The notes under the pieces are model-generated. The model was given only the letters and a program-made list of their open reading frames with translations, did not search any database and was not told the DNA's origin. Made by a program: the position numbers and the translations under genes. Shown piece by piece: positions 10,436 through 19,794 of a stretch of DNA of 64,000 bases; within the stretch, counting starts at the first letter, position 1; each line of letters opens with the position of its first letter. Source of the stretch: Cladopsammia gracilis (Eukaryota > Cnidaria > Anthozoa > Scleractinia > Dendrophylliidae). The stretch lies in contig JAJGOT010000002.1 of assembly GCA_022457155.1 (NCBI GenBank), positions 4,251,001 through 4,315,000 of the forward strand, read 5' to 3'.

Positions 10436-10620
10436 CAAGCCGTTCGAACGTTTAGGCTACTCGTTCGAAAAATATTTCATGAGCCGTTCGAACGTTTTGG
10501 CTACTCGTTCCAAAATTTTCATAAGCCGTTCGAACGTCTTGGCTACCCGTTCGATAAATTTCACGAGTCGTTCGAACGTTTTGGCAACCCGTTCGGAATA
10601 CTTAATAACTCGTTTAGCTG
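10436..10620 (-). repeat. right subterminal TTCGAA repeat array
   Basis: Five units of about 41 bp with GCCGTTCGAACG, then TTTTGGCTACTCGTTCG, related to the left array. Together they give about ten potential protein-binding palindromes next to the termini. Confidence 0.85.
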
Positions 10621-11316
10621 TTCGATGGAACCGTTTCAAACGGCTTGGTGACCCGTGCGTAACCCGTTCGATAGCCGCTCGTTTCACCCGTTTAACGGAA
10701 AGTCGTTAGTGTACGTTTTCGCGTGAAAGGTCACATGTTTAGAATAAAGTAAATCGCCATATAAGTTAGCAAAAACCTTGGACTCATTGCTAATTAAACT
10801 CGCCTCTGCGGGAGACATTCGAATGCTTGAGTGAAAAGTGTGGTTATATTGATCCACTAAATTGTCAAGTTTGTCAAAATAAATTGTGTTATTGTTCGCC
10901 GAAAAAAGCTTCCAGAGTTTAGTTTTTATCGATCGGTTCCTGCGCTCGACAACAGATGACTTTTCTTCATTTTCCGTGGCATATAAAGATATACCATTCG
11001 TCCTTAGCAAATCTTGAACAATGTGGTTCCAAAATTCGGTCCCCCGGTCCGTCCAAAGCATTTTCGGTTTTCGCTTCGTTTTATAATATATCTTTAAAAG
11101 CATCAGCCACTGGCTGTCCTCGCTTGTCTTTCAGTGGCCGTATCCAACCATATTTTGAGAAGACATGGATCACCATCAGGAGATATTTTATTCCGCGGTT
11201 CCACTTCGTAAATTTATGCATCTCAACTAAATCCGCTGCCCAGATCTTGTCAACTCCATATACCATTACTCGTCGTTTTGGAAAGCGTCGCCTGATTGGT
11301 TTATGTAATTCATCGC

Positions 11317-12101
11317 TTAGGCTTCGGGCCCAATCATTACTCGAAACCTTCTGCCGTTTTTTGGCGCTCCTAATCCAAGCTTCTGCTTCGTGTCAATAAT
11401 ATTTCTTGCGAAAGAGTGACCCCACTGCCGTTGTTTCCATGGAATCGAGTCCAACGCGGCAACCATCTTTTTGTCTGCTTCATGTTTACACTTGCGTGGG
11501 TCTGCTTTCTTTGCGCAGGCTGAATAATCCACATCATGCTGCATAGCAACTGCATCTGTTTTACCTGTGGGTTGTTGATAAATTTCAGGAATTTGCCCAG
11601 TGTTTTCATCGAATCTAACTTGTTGAATGGCCCGGTATAAAGATGCCCTGGAAGAGTGAATCCTTTTTAGGCCTCGGAAGCTTGCCAATTAAAGCATGGG
11701 CGTCAATGCCACGACAGGATAAGGGATCTAATTTCTTTGAAAGGTCTTTGGTTAATGCATCCAAACCTTGATCGAGATATTTACTCACAGTATTTTTAAT
11801 CTTTTGTTTGGCAAAATCTGATTTAACCGCTTTACGTAATACAATACGACCAAGATTATATAATCCTTTAACACTACCTTTTAAAGCCATTTCGCCGAGT
11901 GAATGGCTATCAGCTATATCGAAAAAGCCCCCGAGGTGGGCCGCGTCATTTTCCCGCCTTAACAAATCTTGTCTTCTTTATTCCGCATGAAGCGCAATGA
12001 CAAAACCACATAGGTTTTCCATTTTTTGCAGTCATATATCCGGATGGATCCACATGTACACATCCCGTAACTCGTTTCTCTTTAACGCAATATGATTCCA
12101 T
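11317..12101 (-). pseudogene. zinc-ribbon plus PLA2-like protein, element B
   Basis: From 12101 the frame reads MESYCVKEKR with a later WFCHCASCGIKKTRF, a small Cys-rich ribbon reminiscent of viral DUF5679-type domains. After a shift near 11950 comes a helical linker (KGLYNLGRIVLRKAVKSDFA). After another shift near 11640 comes a domain with AVAMQHDVDYSAC and CKHEADKKMVAAL. The His-Asp followed by Cys and Asp pattern matches the PLA2-like domain found in parvovirus VP1 and in adintovirus/Polinton proteins, where it helps virions cross membranes. The Ca-binding loop is not clearly seen. At least two frameshifts. Confidence 0.6.
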
Positions 12102-12146
12102 TTTTAATCAAATTATTCTTTTATGAATTTCTCATTGAACATTGTA

Positions 12147-12480
12147 TCAGTTGGACCCGCAAAGGACACTGTTTATGTTTTGATACTGAGTTGTGTTTCA
12201 AAGTATTGGTTTCCCATCACTTGTAAATTCTTGGGGATAACCCATACCAAAACTATCGAAATACCACGTGAATTTCCTATCATGTGCTGGAACGCAGCAA
12301 ACCCAATGAGTTCCTGCAATTTTAAGCGAATCAAGATTCAAGATGCATGGGCTATGTTTTTTGGGCATAAATTCATCCGTTGCATAAATCCCTTTGACAT
12401 TTGGAATTCTGAGATATGCAATCCAGTTCAATAGATCAATATTACTCAGCGGTTTGTTTTTGAATTTGGGCCTCAGAATA
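12147..12480 (-). pseudogene. adenain-like cysteine protease, element B
   Basis: The start region NKPLSNIDLLNWIAYLRI is the characteristic beginning of this family in cnidarian Polintons. The catalytic His is in AGTHWVCCV and the acidic residue lies in YFDSFGMGYP. After a shift near 12197 the Gln/Cys block reads YQNINSVLCGSN and hits TGA at 12147-12149, removing the C-terminal part expected in the family. No good ATG is seen at the start, so the initiator is lost or lies upstream. The gene overlaps the end of the minor-protein gene by a few bases. Confidence 0.75.
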
Positions 12481-13293
12481 TGGCTCCGAGAAGTGGAATG
12501 CTGTTGAGTGGACTGTTTGGCCCTAACAGAAGTCCGTCTCCTTGTTGGCGCGGTCGCTTCGCTCCTTTTTTTGATTTTTTTTCGGCCCCAGTTGCCAAGG
12601 CGGTTCCCAAGGGGCCCCCAATCTTGGCGTGCCCTTTCCTTTTGGCCGGCCCATACGCGGTGCTCCGCGGCCTTTTCCTTTTCCAAACAAGTTTTAACCA
12701 TGTCAAGAGCCAGCGGAATACCAATACTTGCTAATTTAGTGCCCAATGCTCGACCTGATTGTTTTGGTGTTGGATTTTTCACTTATCGGCCTCCTGATTG
12801 AAGAGCATTCTGAATTTCTTGTTTCTGTTTATTTGTCAGCAAATGTTTATAGTCAATCAGTTTCTGAATTTTATCTTGCGGAATGAGAAATCCCCCGGTT
12901 TGTCCGCTCCCACATCTTTTTAACGACCTGACTTGCTCCTTCACTAGCTAAACCAGCCAATGCTGATAAACCGATTGTTTTAGCCAGGGTGGGCCCTAAT
13001 GTTTTCACTAACGGAATAACAGCAGAAAATAAACTGCCACCTTGCCGCATCACTTTTCTTATTTGTGTTTTAGATATTTTAATCTCAACTCCATTTCCAA
13101 GGGATTCCGCTTTGTTGAGTCTTTTAATTTGATTAGCTGTAAGCAGTAATTCATCATTTCCTCTTGTTTGATTTGAATTTAATCTAAGCGTGATAGGGCT
13201 ATTTGTTTTATATGCTCTTGCAAGCTTGTATTTTTGCCCTTCAGATAAATTTACTTTATATGGATGATATGTTGTCATTTTAAATGATAACAT
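12473..13293 (-). pseudogene. minor virion protein with Gly/hydrophobic segments, element B
   Basis: Starts MLSFKMTTYHPYKVNLSEG or at the internal MTTYHPYKVN, then NDELLLTANQIKRLNKAESL and ISKTQIRKVMRQGGSLF, followed by a hydrophobic stretch (LAKTIGLSALAGLASEG). A shift near 12895 leads to GFLIPQDKIQKLIDYKHLL, an in-frame TAA at about 12786 follows, and the C-terminal GLLLGPNSPLNSIPLLGAIF lies in another frame ending at 12473. This multi-domain protein is a frequent partner of the long MCP family in cnidarian Polintons and is probably a minor capsid or membrane-interacting protein (inference). Confidence 0.6.
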
Positions 13294-13305
13294 ATGTTTT
13301 TTTAA

Positions 13306-14552
13306 TTATACGATAACCAATTCATTTCCAATTTTATCAATTTTCACTTGTTCATAAAGAACTATCGCATGTACGTTAAAGTTTGCAGCTGCATCTGCGG
13401 TCAATCTATATCTGAATATCAACTGCTTGGGATCTCTTGTCGGTTTTTCAGTTTGATAAGTCAGATCGAAATAAATCAATCCATAAAGAGAATTGAAATT
13501 GGCCAGATTCAATTGTGTTCCAGTGTGGAAATCATTTTTCCTCATTGCATAAGCCATAACATCCTGGAATATTCTTACTTTTGATTCAGTATCATAATCT
13601 GTTTCGGGATAAAGCACTCCATTTCCGTACTCTAATCGGCAGGTTGACAAGGATGAGTTATTATCTCCCTCATTCAGCTTGAACGTGTCCATTAAATAAG
13701 GGCTATCTTCTTCTTTAGCCTCATTATTGGTTTTTTTAAGATAAACAAAAATATGTTTAACATTATCAATACTTGCAGATATCTGGAAAAATCCTGATGA
13801 CTGCGTAGGAGCTGATTGTTGATACATTTCCCTTAAATATTTCCATTGTGTTTCTTTCAGGAATGTGCTGACAAATTTGTCATAAAGAGAATCTTTGGTT
13901 GTAAGTCTTGGCACCCAAAGCAAAAGCCTATTAACAACAACTCTTCCAGGATCGGTGCCATTAGCCATATGAATTAATTCATCATCATCTTGAAGATTAA
14001 TCTCCAATTGCAGCTGCATAGGCACAAGCATCTTATCTTCAAGTTCTTCAAAAAATGAAAAACGGTTCAAAGGAACAATCGTATTAATATTCTTTGCGCC
14101 GCCGCCTCCATCGTTTCGAACTGCTTGAGATTGTATTCGCCTTGCTTCAAATCCAGCATTAGTATTAGCTGTTGTTGCATCAGTATCTAAATACCATAAA
14201 CTGTTCTTTGCTACTGATCTACTGAAGTCATCGGAGTATTCTAACAAATTTTTAGTGAAAGTAACTTTATGCGGATTATCAGTCTCATAAACAATCTCTC
14301 CTGCAGAACTAATCTTCAGGTGATTAATTAATGAATGAGCACCATTTATTACGGTTATTCTATCAGCTGCCGCATACCCAGCGCCGTCTGCTACTTTCTG
14401 GAGTTGAAATTGCACTTCAAAATAAGCATTGTACCAATCATAGAATGCCGATCTGTCATTAATTGTGAATTTATAACCACCTTTCTCTTGGTGTTGAGCA
14501 TTAGCTGGAGCTGTGATTACACTATCCAATATTCACTTGATCTAAAAGCCAT
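13306..14552 (-). CDS. major capsid protein, element B (long type)
   Basis: A 407-codon frame is open from 14529 to the stop at 13306. It begins INDRSAFYDWYNAYFEVQFQ after a short leader and continues with VINGAHSLINHLKISSAGEI and NRFSFFEELEDKMLVP, typical of the double-jelly-roll MCP of a Polinton lineage common in Hydra and corals. The only ATG is at 14552 (MAFRSSEYWI), one frame off, so a single-base shift within the first ten codons breaks the start; the frame at 14529 opens with TTG. Otherwise it is intact. It lies 13 bp downstream of minor protein B1 in coordinate order, in a tight minus-strand cluster. Confidence 0.8.
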
Positions 14553-14569
14553 TTTTATATTATATTATT

Positions 14570-14971
14570 TTATTTTCTTTTTCGAAAGCCCTGTCCAGAT
14601 ATTAATCTGTTCAATATATCATCAGCACTTTCTCCGTTACGTGATCGTGATCGTGAAGCGGTAGGGAATGAGCTTGACCGCGTTGATTGTTTTAAACTGG
14701 GAGGCTTTCCCTTTCTCAGATTTCCCAGTTTTTTCATTATCAAATCACCAGATTTTTCTGCCATTTTTTTGCCTATTTTATCTCCAGCATAAGAAATTCC
14801 TGATTCCAATGCTTTTTTCGCGATGGGTTTCGCGAATTTCTTGAAGACGGCCGACGCCACCGCTCTCATTGGTTTAATAATATTATCAACAATCGAACCT
14901 GTTCCTTTGTGTCGGAAAACAAACCGCCCTAATTTGGGGTTATAATAACGCGAGAATTCATAACTTTTCAT
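14570..14971 (-). CDS. basic minor virion protein, element B
   Basis: An intact 133-codon frame. It starts MKSYEFSRYYNPKLGRFVFR, contains amphipathic Lys/Ala-rich helices (MRAVASAVFKKFAKPIAKK, SGISYAGDKIGKKMAEKSG) and ends in a Ser/Arg-rich tail (SRSRSRNG, GQGFRKRK). Length, basic charge and position between MCP and penton-like gene suit a pVI/pX-type minor capsid or core protein. The ATG overlaps the penton-like gene's stop (ATGA, 14968-14971), a virus-like packing. Confidence 0.6.
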   Translation of the reverse strand: MKSYEFSRYYNPKLGRFVFRHKGTGSIVDNIIKPMRAVASAVFKKFAKPIAKKALESGISYAGDKIGKKMAEKSGDLIMKKLGNLRKGKPPSLKQSTRSSSFPTASRSRSRNGESADDILNRLISGQGFRKRK

Positions 14972-16584
14972 TTTATTACCTTTTTCAATATTAATGAGAA
15001 TGCTGTATCAGCCCCATTCAAATCAATAATCCTTCTTTTTCCATCAGTTATTCGAATGGAGCTTATTGTATTTTTATTCACAGGGCTGAATGTTACTCTC
15101 ATGGGTTCACGCTCAAAACTAAATGATGGATCCAGAATAGATGTTGAAAAGGAATAAATGATATTAGTATCTTGTCCATCCACAAGCGAATCATTTGTCA
15201 AATCACAATGAACGTTCAACATATCAGTATCTTGACTAAAATTTGGAACTCTGGGGCCAATATTAAGTCTGTCTTTCAGAATCTTTTTATCAAAACCCAC
15301 AAAATCATAGAAATTACTTTGCATCAAATCGAGTTGATAATTTTCATCCAGTGTTATTGTTACTCTGAAGGTTGTGGGATTAAAAACCAGGTTGATTGGG
15401 AATTTCTCCTTTTCCTCAGGGACTTGGCCTGTGACATTGTGAATAAACTCATTCATCGATTTATATGTCCAAACTCCAGCTGGGAAAGCGATATCATGAA
15501 ATGTTTTCCCGCCGTCAGAGCTGTATCTGATCAGCTGATTATTGTATCCAGCATTGATGTTGTACCACGTAAAACTCATATTGATAATTCTGTTAAGCCC
15601 AACAACATATTGTTCATTTGGGTCTAAAACAATTGGCTTATTGAATTTAGTTGTGAAATTTCCTGGTTTGTTGCGGCCGTTCTTAACGGAGTATGAAGAT
15701 AAAACAATCTCTCTTTCAATCTGCATTTTATAGTTTGAAATACTTTTTGTAGATCGTATCATGTGATCTTTATCAATGCTTCTTTCAGAAGAACGTCGAT
15801 AATTGCAACTCCCAGTATTTCTAATATCAATTTTTGTATTCCCAGCAAGGATGGAGCCAATAATGACGTCAAGATTCTTCAGAAGATCCTTTGGGTCGTT
15901 GAAAAACGTAATACCACGCCTGTATCTTTTTCGGGCGCCAGAGCCTTTAAATGACTTGAGTTTGTTTCTATAATATTTCATGTATTCATTCAATACTTTT
16001 CTTTGCGCTATTATTTGCCACATTTCTATGTCCTTTTCATCTTTAGTTATTTCTCCTTTTTTGAATTTTTTTTTCAGATAGCTGTTGCGGTTGTTCAGTT
16101 GACCTCTTTTATCAAAAGCCGGCTTTATAATGCTTTTTTCAATAAAATTTTTTTTCTTTTCTACTGGAACATTTGGCTGGGCTAAGGCTTTCTCCATTGT
16201 GTCATTATTTACTGAACCCAGGTGATCTAGTATGTTATTAGCTGCGTCTTCTTCAAAGTCTTCTTGAGCGGCTTCCCAGGCTTCAGATTCCTCGTCTTTC
16301 TCTTCTTCCCAGTCTTCCGCTTCCGCTTCTTCCTCTTCTTCCATAGCATAATCAGGAACGCCCTCTTCATATATAGGTGATTCACCTTCTAACTCTTCCA
16401 GTACTTCTTCATGTGTTGGCGGTCTTTCTGGAAGTTGCTTAGCTGCTTGTGGTTCAACAGCGTCATCATCACCAAATAAACCTTCAACATCCATTTCTTC
16501 AAATGGATCTACGTCTGGATAATAATCAACGCCTGGTTTTTCTCCAATGACTTTCTTTTCCCTAAGTCTTGGAGAGGATTTCAA
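14968..16584 (-). CDS. penton-like capsid protein with acidic N-terminal domain, element B
   Basis: An intact 538-codon frame. Residues 1-130 are very acidic (long Glu/Asp runs such as EEEEEAEAEDWEEEKDEE), residues 145-245 are basic and helical (KKFKGSGARKRYRRGITFF), and the rest from about 290 is the penton-like domain with QYVVGLNRIINMSFTWYNI and later FYDFVGFDKKILKDRL. The TWYNI-type block parallels the WEVAL...PRSWNN block of elements A and C, so the fold is probably shared although the sequences are far apart. A fused scaffold-like acidic head is unusual. The start was chosen as the first ATG; the gene is divergent to the ATPase about 0.13-0.2 kb away, so both could share a promoter. Confidence 0.65.
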   Translation of the reverse strand: MKSSPRLREKKVIGEKPGVDYYPDVDPFEEMDVEGLFGDDDAVEPQAAKQLPERPPTHEEVLEELEGESPIYEEGVPDYAMEEEEEAEAEDWEEEKDEESEAWEAAQEDFEEDAANNILDHLGSVNNDTMEKALAQPNVPVEKKKNFIEKSIIKPAFDKRGQLNNRNSYLKKKFKKGEITKDEKDIEMWQIIAQRKVLNEYMKYYRNKLKSFKGSGARKRYRRGITFFNDPKDLLKNLDVIIGSILAGNTKIDIRNTGSCNYRRSSERSIDKDHMIRSTKSISNYKMQIEREIVLSSYSVKNGRNKPGNFTTKFNKPIVLDPNEQYVVGLNRIINMSFTWYNINAGYNNQLIRYSSDGGKTFHDIAFPAGVWTYKSMNEFIHNVTGQVPEEKEKFPINLVFNPTTFRVTITLDENYQLDLMQSNFYDFVGFDKKILKDRLNIGPRVPNFSQDTDMLNVHCDLTNDSLVDGQDTNIIYSFSTSILDPSFSFEREPMRVTFSPVNKNTISSIRITDGKRRIIDLNGADTAFSLILKKVIK

Positions 16585-16716
16585 ATTCGAAGCAATTCTA
16601 ATTTTGATGTTATGGGTTTGAATACTTTTTCATATTCTGTTCGACTTGTTTGTTCACCTAACTTTTTCTTCGTGATGCGATCATGAACGTAATTAATTTT
16701 ATTTCCCTAAGCAGCT

Positions 16717-17463
16717 TTGCTTTGTGCAAGTTCTTTCCACTTTAGTAAACTCATTTTATTACCACCTAGATATAAATTAATGTGGAATAAATGTGGACCA
16801 CACGAAGTGCAACAAGATATACTACATAATAAAATGAAGATTCCAAATTATGATTTCAATGATCACATAACCAATTATAGACAACTGCATCCTTTCATGC
16901 CAAATCAAAATTTCAGAATGCTTATCTGCGGTCCTTCGGGATCGAGGAAAAATGTTTTTCTGGATATGATTTTTCGGCTTTTGTATTGTGATAAGGTCTA
17001 TCTCTATGCGAAAAATCTTGACCAATCCAAATATCAGCATCTGCTGAAAACATTTCGTCCAATCAGCAAAGAAGCTGGGTATGACGTCGTGGAAGCAAGT
17101 CCCGATGATATCATTCCCGTTTCTGAATTGTCAGATGAGAATCAAAAAATAGTTATATTTGACGATTTTGTTTGCGAAAAAAATCAAAAGCCATTGATCG
17201 ATTATTTCATTCAAGGGCGGCATAAGAATTGCTCTGTCGTGTATCTTTCGCAAAGTTATTTCAGAACACCAAAAGATATCCGTGTAAATTGTTCGCATTT
17301 TTGCATCTTCGAATTTCCAAGCAACAATGAAATTTCTATGCTCTGCAGAGAGAATAATATCAGCAAAGAAGATTATTTGACTGCAACCAAGGATCCATAT
17401 TCTTTTCTGTATATTGATAAGCCGAGGGAAATGAATTTCCGAAATTTTAATGAAGAAATTTAA
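16717..17463 (+). CDS. packaging ATPase (A32-like), element B, altered Walker A
   Basis: An intact 248-codon frame; a start at MWNKCGPHEVQQ (16780) or MKIPNYDFND fits the family better than the first ATG. The P-loop reads LICGPSGSRKNVFLDM where the family has a GK[ST] core, so both the invariant Lys context and the Thr/Ser are changed. Walker B is intact (KIVIFDDFV), and the motif VVYLSQSYFRTPKDIR follows. Loss of the P-loop in an otherwise open frame implies the protein would not hydrolyse ATP. The stop overlaps the start of the fibre-like gene by 14 bp. Confidence 0.75.
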   Translation: MLCASSFHFSKLILLPPRYKLMWNKCGPHEVQQDILHNKMKIPNYDFNDHITNYRQLHPFMPNQNFRMLICGPSGSRKNVFLDMIFRLLYCDKVYLYAKNLDQSKYQHLLKTFRPISKEAGYDVVEASPDDIIPVSELSDENQKIVIFDDFVCEKNQKPLIDYFIQGRHKNCSVVYLSQSYFRTPKDIRVNCSHFCIFEFPSNNEISMLCRENNISKEDYLTATKDPYSFLYIDKPREMNFRNFNEEI

Positions 17464-19286
17464 AGTGAGCTATTCAAATGGAAGGTTATCTGATAAAACA
17501 AGCAACTCCCGGGAAGGAAAAGATGGAAAAGATGGAAAAGATGGGTTGCCAGGCGTTGGTTTCAAGCTGAAACCCGCAGGGGATTATGATCTTCAAAACA
17601 AAAAATTGACCGATGTTGCCAAAGGCGTTGACATTGATGACGCAATCACAAAACATCAAGCTGACACGCTTGAAACAAGTCTCGAAAACAAATTAACGCA
17701 ATTGAGGGCAGATTCACTTCAGGTTGATGGTTCCTCGCATATGACTGGAGACATCTCAGAGGAGAAAATGAATCGCAAACTGATCACCAATATACCAATA
17801 TGGAAACTGATGAAGACAAGGATTTGTCAGCGGTGAATATGATCACTTTGAAAAAATTCCACCCTGATGCTCCGGCTCACACTCATGAAGTGACTAAAGA
17901 TATTGATTTGAAAGGACTTTTCAATGTGAAAAACGCAAAACAACAAACATGGCTTGATTTAGGGGCACATTATAGCAATTTTGTTTCTTATAATGACGTC
18001 AAGAATATCTTTCTCAGCCGCAAAGAGGCGTTTGCAATGGAGACTAGTTTGGATATGGGAAATCACACCATTTTCAATGTGAAAGACCCAACAGTTGCCG
18101 ACCAAGGCGCAAACAAAAGATATGTGGACGACGAAGTCGCTAAAAAACTTTCGTTGGAAGGTGGAACAATGACTGGAAACCTGGATATGAATTCACAAAA
18201 AATCAATAATATTGCAGCGCCAACTCTTGAACATCAACCCACGCCAAAATCTTATGTGGATAGTGGTGATAAAAATCTTGATCTCAAGATAAGCAATGTG
18301 GTAATCCACACGATAGAATTAGAAGAGAAGCTTAAAAAATATGTCAATGAATCACATATCACGTCAACCTCGCACTTGAAAGATGAATTCCGGTATCTGA
18401 TGGAAGACATTGATGAATCCAGCTCTGAACATAACATGGCAGTGACTGGAATAACTGATTTTTCAAGTTCTCCACTTCATTTCAATAAGAAGGCGTACGA
18501 TTTGAAAATCACAAAAGATCTTTTTAGTGAATACTCTGGGAGACTTGGATTCGATATTTACAAATTACAGACGGCGAATACACTATTTGCATTGAATTCT
18601 TCCCCGCGTCAATGGATGGTGTTAGTGTTAATGTCGTAAGCACAAGTCTGAATATCAATGAACAATCAACAAAGAACTTTTTGACTCCAAGCGGGCTTGG
18701 TTATACAAGATCCATCATCCACATGCATACATGGCAGATTTCTCAACCTGAATTCATTTTCATAGATCTGAAGTGGCGGGGAACCGCTGAATCAGCTGCA
18801 ACCGGAGATGCAAATCTGATCATATATGGTGTCAAAGGTTCTCAACCTGATGTTGAAAGCAGCGTCTTCGATGCCCACTTCAGTTTCGAAAATCAAAAAA
18901 TGGTCATGCAAACTAATTTGGATATGAATGGACATAGAATATTAAATCCTTCATTAACATCAAAAACATTCATTCAAAGTCGCTTATTTTTGAATTTTGC
19001 AAATCCATTTCAAATTATACCTTATGATTGTATTTTAAAAGATATCAATTGTTACTTTGGCTCATTAAATAATTCTGATTTTCCTATTACTTTAAAAGTC
19101 AGTGGAACCAATAAACAAAATCAAAGCTTTGACTCAACAGAAAATGAAAGGCGCCAGGAATTTAACATAAATATGTACCTATCAAAACATGATGCATTAT
19201 GGATTGAAATTTACAAAAAACATACAACTGAAAATATTACGCATGATAACGTTGTATTTGCTATTGAATTCAACACATCATCCTGA
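17450..19286 (+). pseudogene. collagen-like / tail-fibre-like attachment protein, element B
   Basis: A short Gly-X-Y stretch (GKDGKDGKDGLPG, residues 24-36) is followed by repeated modules of the type seen in phage tail fibres: DLQNKKLTDVAKGVDIDDA, DMGNHTIFNVKDPTVADQG with KRYVDDEV, and NLDMNSQKINNIAAP with KSYVDS; another LDMNGHRILNP lies near the end. The C-terminal 200 residues form a separate beta-rich domain. I infer a trimeric fibre for host attachment. Two frameshifts (17800-17836 and 18612-18639) split the frame of about 610 codons. Overlaps the ATPase stop, so probably co-transcribed. Confidence 0.65.
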
Positions 19287-19316
19287 AAAAGAAAAAAATT
19301 GTTCTTGTATTCTAAA

Positions 19317-19476
19317 ATGCCTAAAAATGACCTCTTCCATTTCAATCATATTGACCCAAGACTGGACAAAGAAACACTCGAAGCGATTAAAAAATTGTAC
19401 AAATATTATCACAAACGCTGGTGGTGCTATAAAAGAATGGCCAAGACTCAAAGAAGCCTACTTTGCAAACAATCTA
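19317..19476 (+). pseudogene. last ORF of element B, cut by a MITE
   Basis: The frame begins MPKNDLFHFNHIDPRLDKE and continues with LYKYYHKRWWCYKRM, a start I associate with a conserved Polinton ORF that normally has a longer hydrophobic and helical remainder. The MITE starting at 19477 supplies the final codons, and nothing like the missing part was found beyond it. Function unknown. Confidence 0.5.
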
Positions 19477-19794
19477 CAATCAAGGACAAAAGTCCTTGGG
19501 ACAAATGTTACAAAGTCCTCCTATTAACTACCAATTTAGTGTGACTGACCAATGAAGCCATGTTTTTCTTCTTACCAACCCCACCCCTCCCCCCGAGACA
19601 ATGTTGAAATCCACAAATCATTTTTATTACACGGGCTCAACATTGTAAGGGGGTAGTTATTACACGGGCTCAACATTGTAAGGGGGTAGAGGTTGGTAAA
19701 TGGACACTTATCGTTAGCGCGTACCGTGTTTCTGTCGCGCGCATTGGAAAACATCGTAAATGCAAATTTGTCCCAACACTATTGTCCTTGATTG
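19477..19794. mobile_element. MITE copy 1 (TA target, Tc1/mariner-like)
   Basis: 318 bp with inverted ends CAATCAAGGACAA, TA at the left (19475-19476) and TC, probably a mutated TA, at the right. Inside are two direct copies of about 33 bp around ACACGGGCTCAACATTG. It differs from copy 2 mainly by a short internal deletion. The 60-codon frame inside it is identical in both copies and is not considered a gene. Confidence 0.8.

Larger units (their letters stand above)
8973..10734. mobile_element. 1.76-kb non-autonomous DNA transposon in integrase B
   Basis: Perfect 41-bp inverted termini begin GTGACCTTTCACGCGAAAAC, and the target site ATGT is duplicated at 8969-8972 and 10735-10738. Removing it restores integrase continuity. 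Just inside each end is an array of repeats of about 40 bp centred on the palindrome CGTTCGAACG. No transposase is visible in the AT-rich middle. The superfamily is not assigned. Confidence 0.85.
8627..11322 (-). pseudogene. Polinton integrase, element B, split by a DNA transposon
   Basis: The integrase joins element DNA to the host genome. Upstream part (11322-10739): a basic start (RRRFPKRR), first catalytic Asp in IWAADLVEMHKF, second in MLWTDRGTEFWNH, and the Glu in KSSVVERRNRSIK. Downstream part (8968-8627): SH3-like domain RISKYKRKLFDKGF and chromodomain ALVKWKGYSNKFNSWIP. The 1.76-kb element at 8973-10734 separates them with a 4-bp target duplication, and a frameshift lies near 11090. 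No N-terminal zinc-binding domain is visible. The 5' end overlaps the PLA2-like gene's stop. Confidence 0.8.
7878..19476. mobile_element. Polinton/Maverick element B (second lineage, nested in A)
   Basis: It begins AGTAGTTATATACG inside A's integrase gene. It carries integrase, Zn-ribbon/PLA2-like, protease, minor protein, MCP, minor protein and penton-like genes (minus), then ATPase, fibre-like protein and a truncated last ORF (plus). Its MCP, penton and ATPase are clearly different in sequence from those of A and C. Open frames are longer than in A or C, suggesting a younger insertion. No right terminal repeat or polymerase is visible; the recognisable part ends where a MITE interrupts the last ORF at 19477. 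Confidence 0.75.

Noticed and set aside
12480..12801. Plus-strand frames of 84-97 codons rich in Pro/Leu
   Set aside because: Antisense to the minor virion and protease genes of element B.
19572..19754. 60-codon frame repeated exactly at 21196-21378
   Set aside because: It lies within both MITE copies and has no protein-like features.
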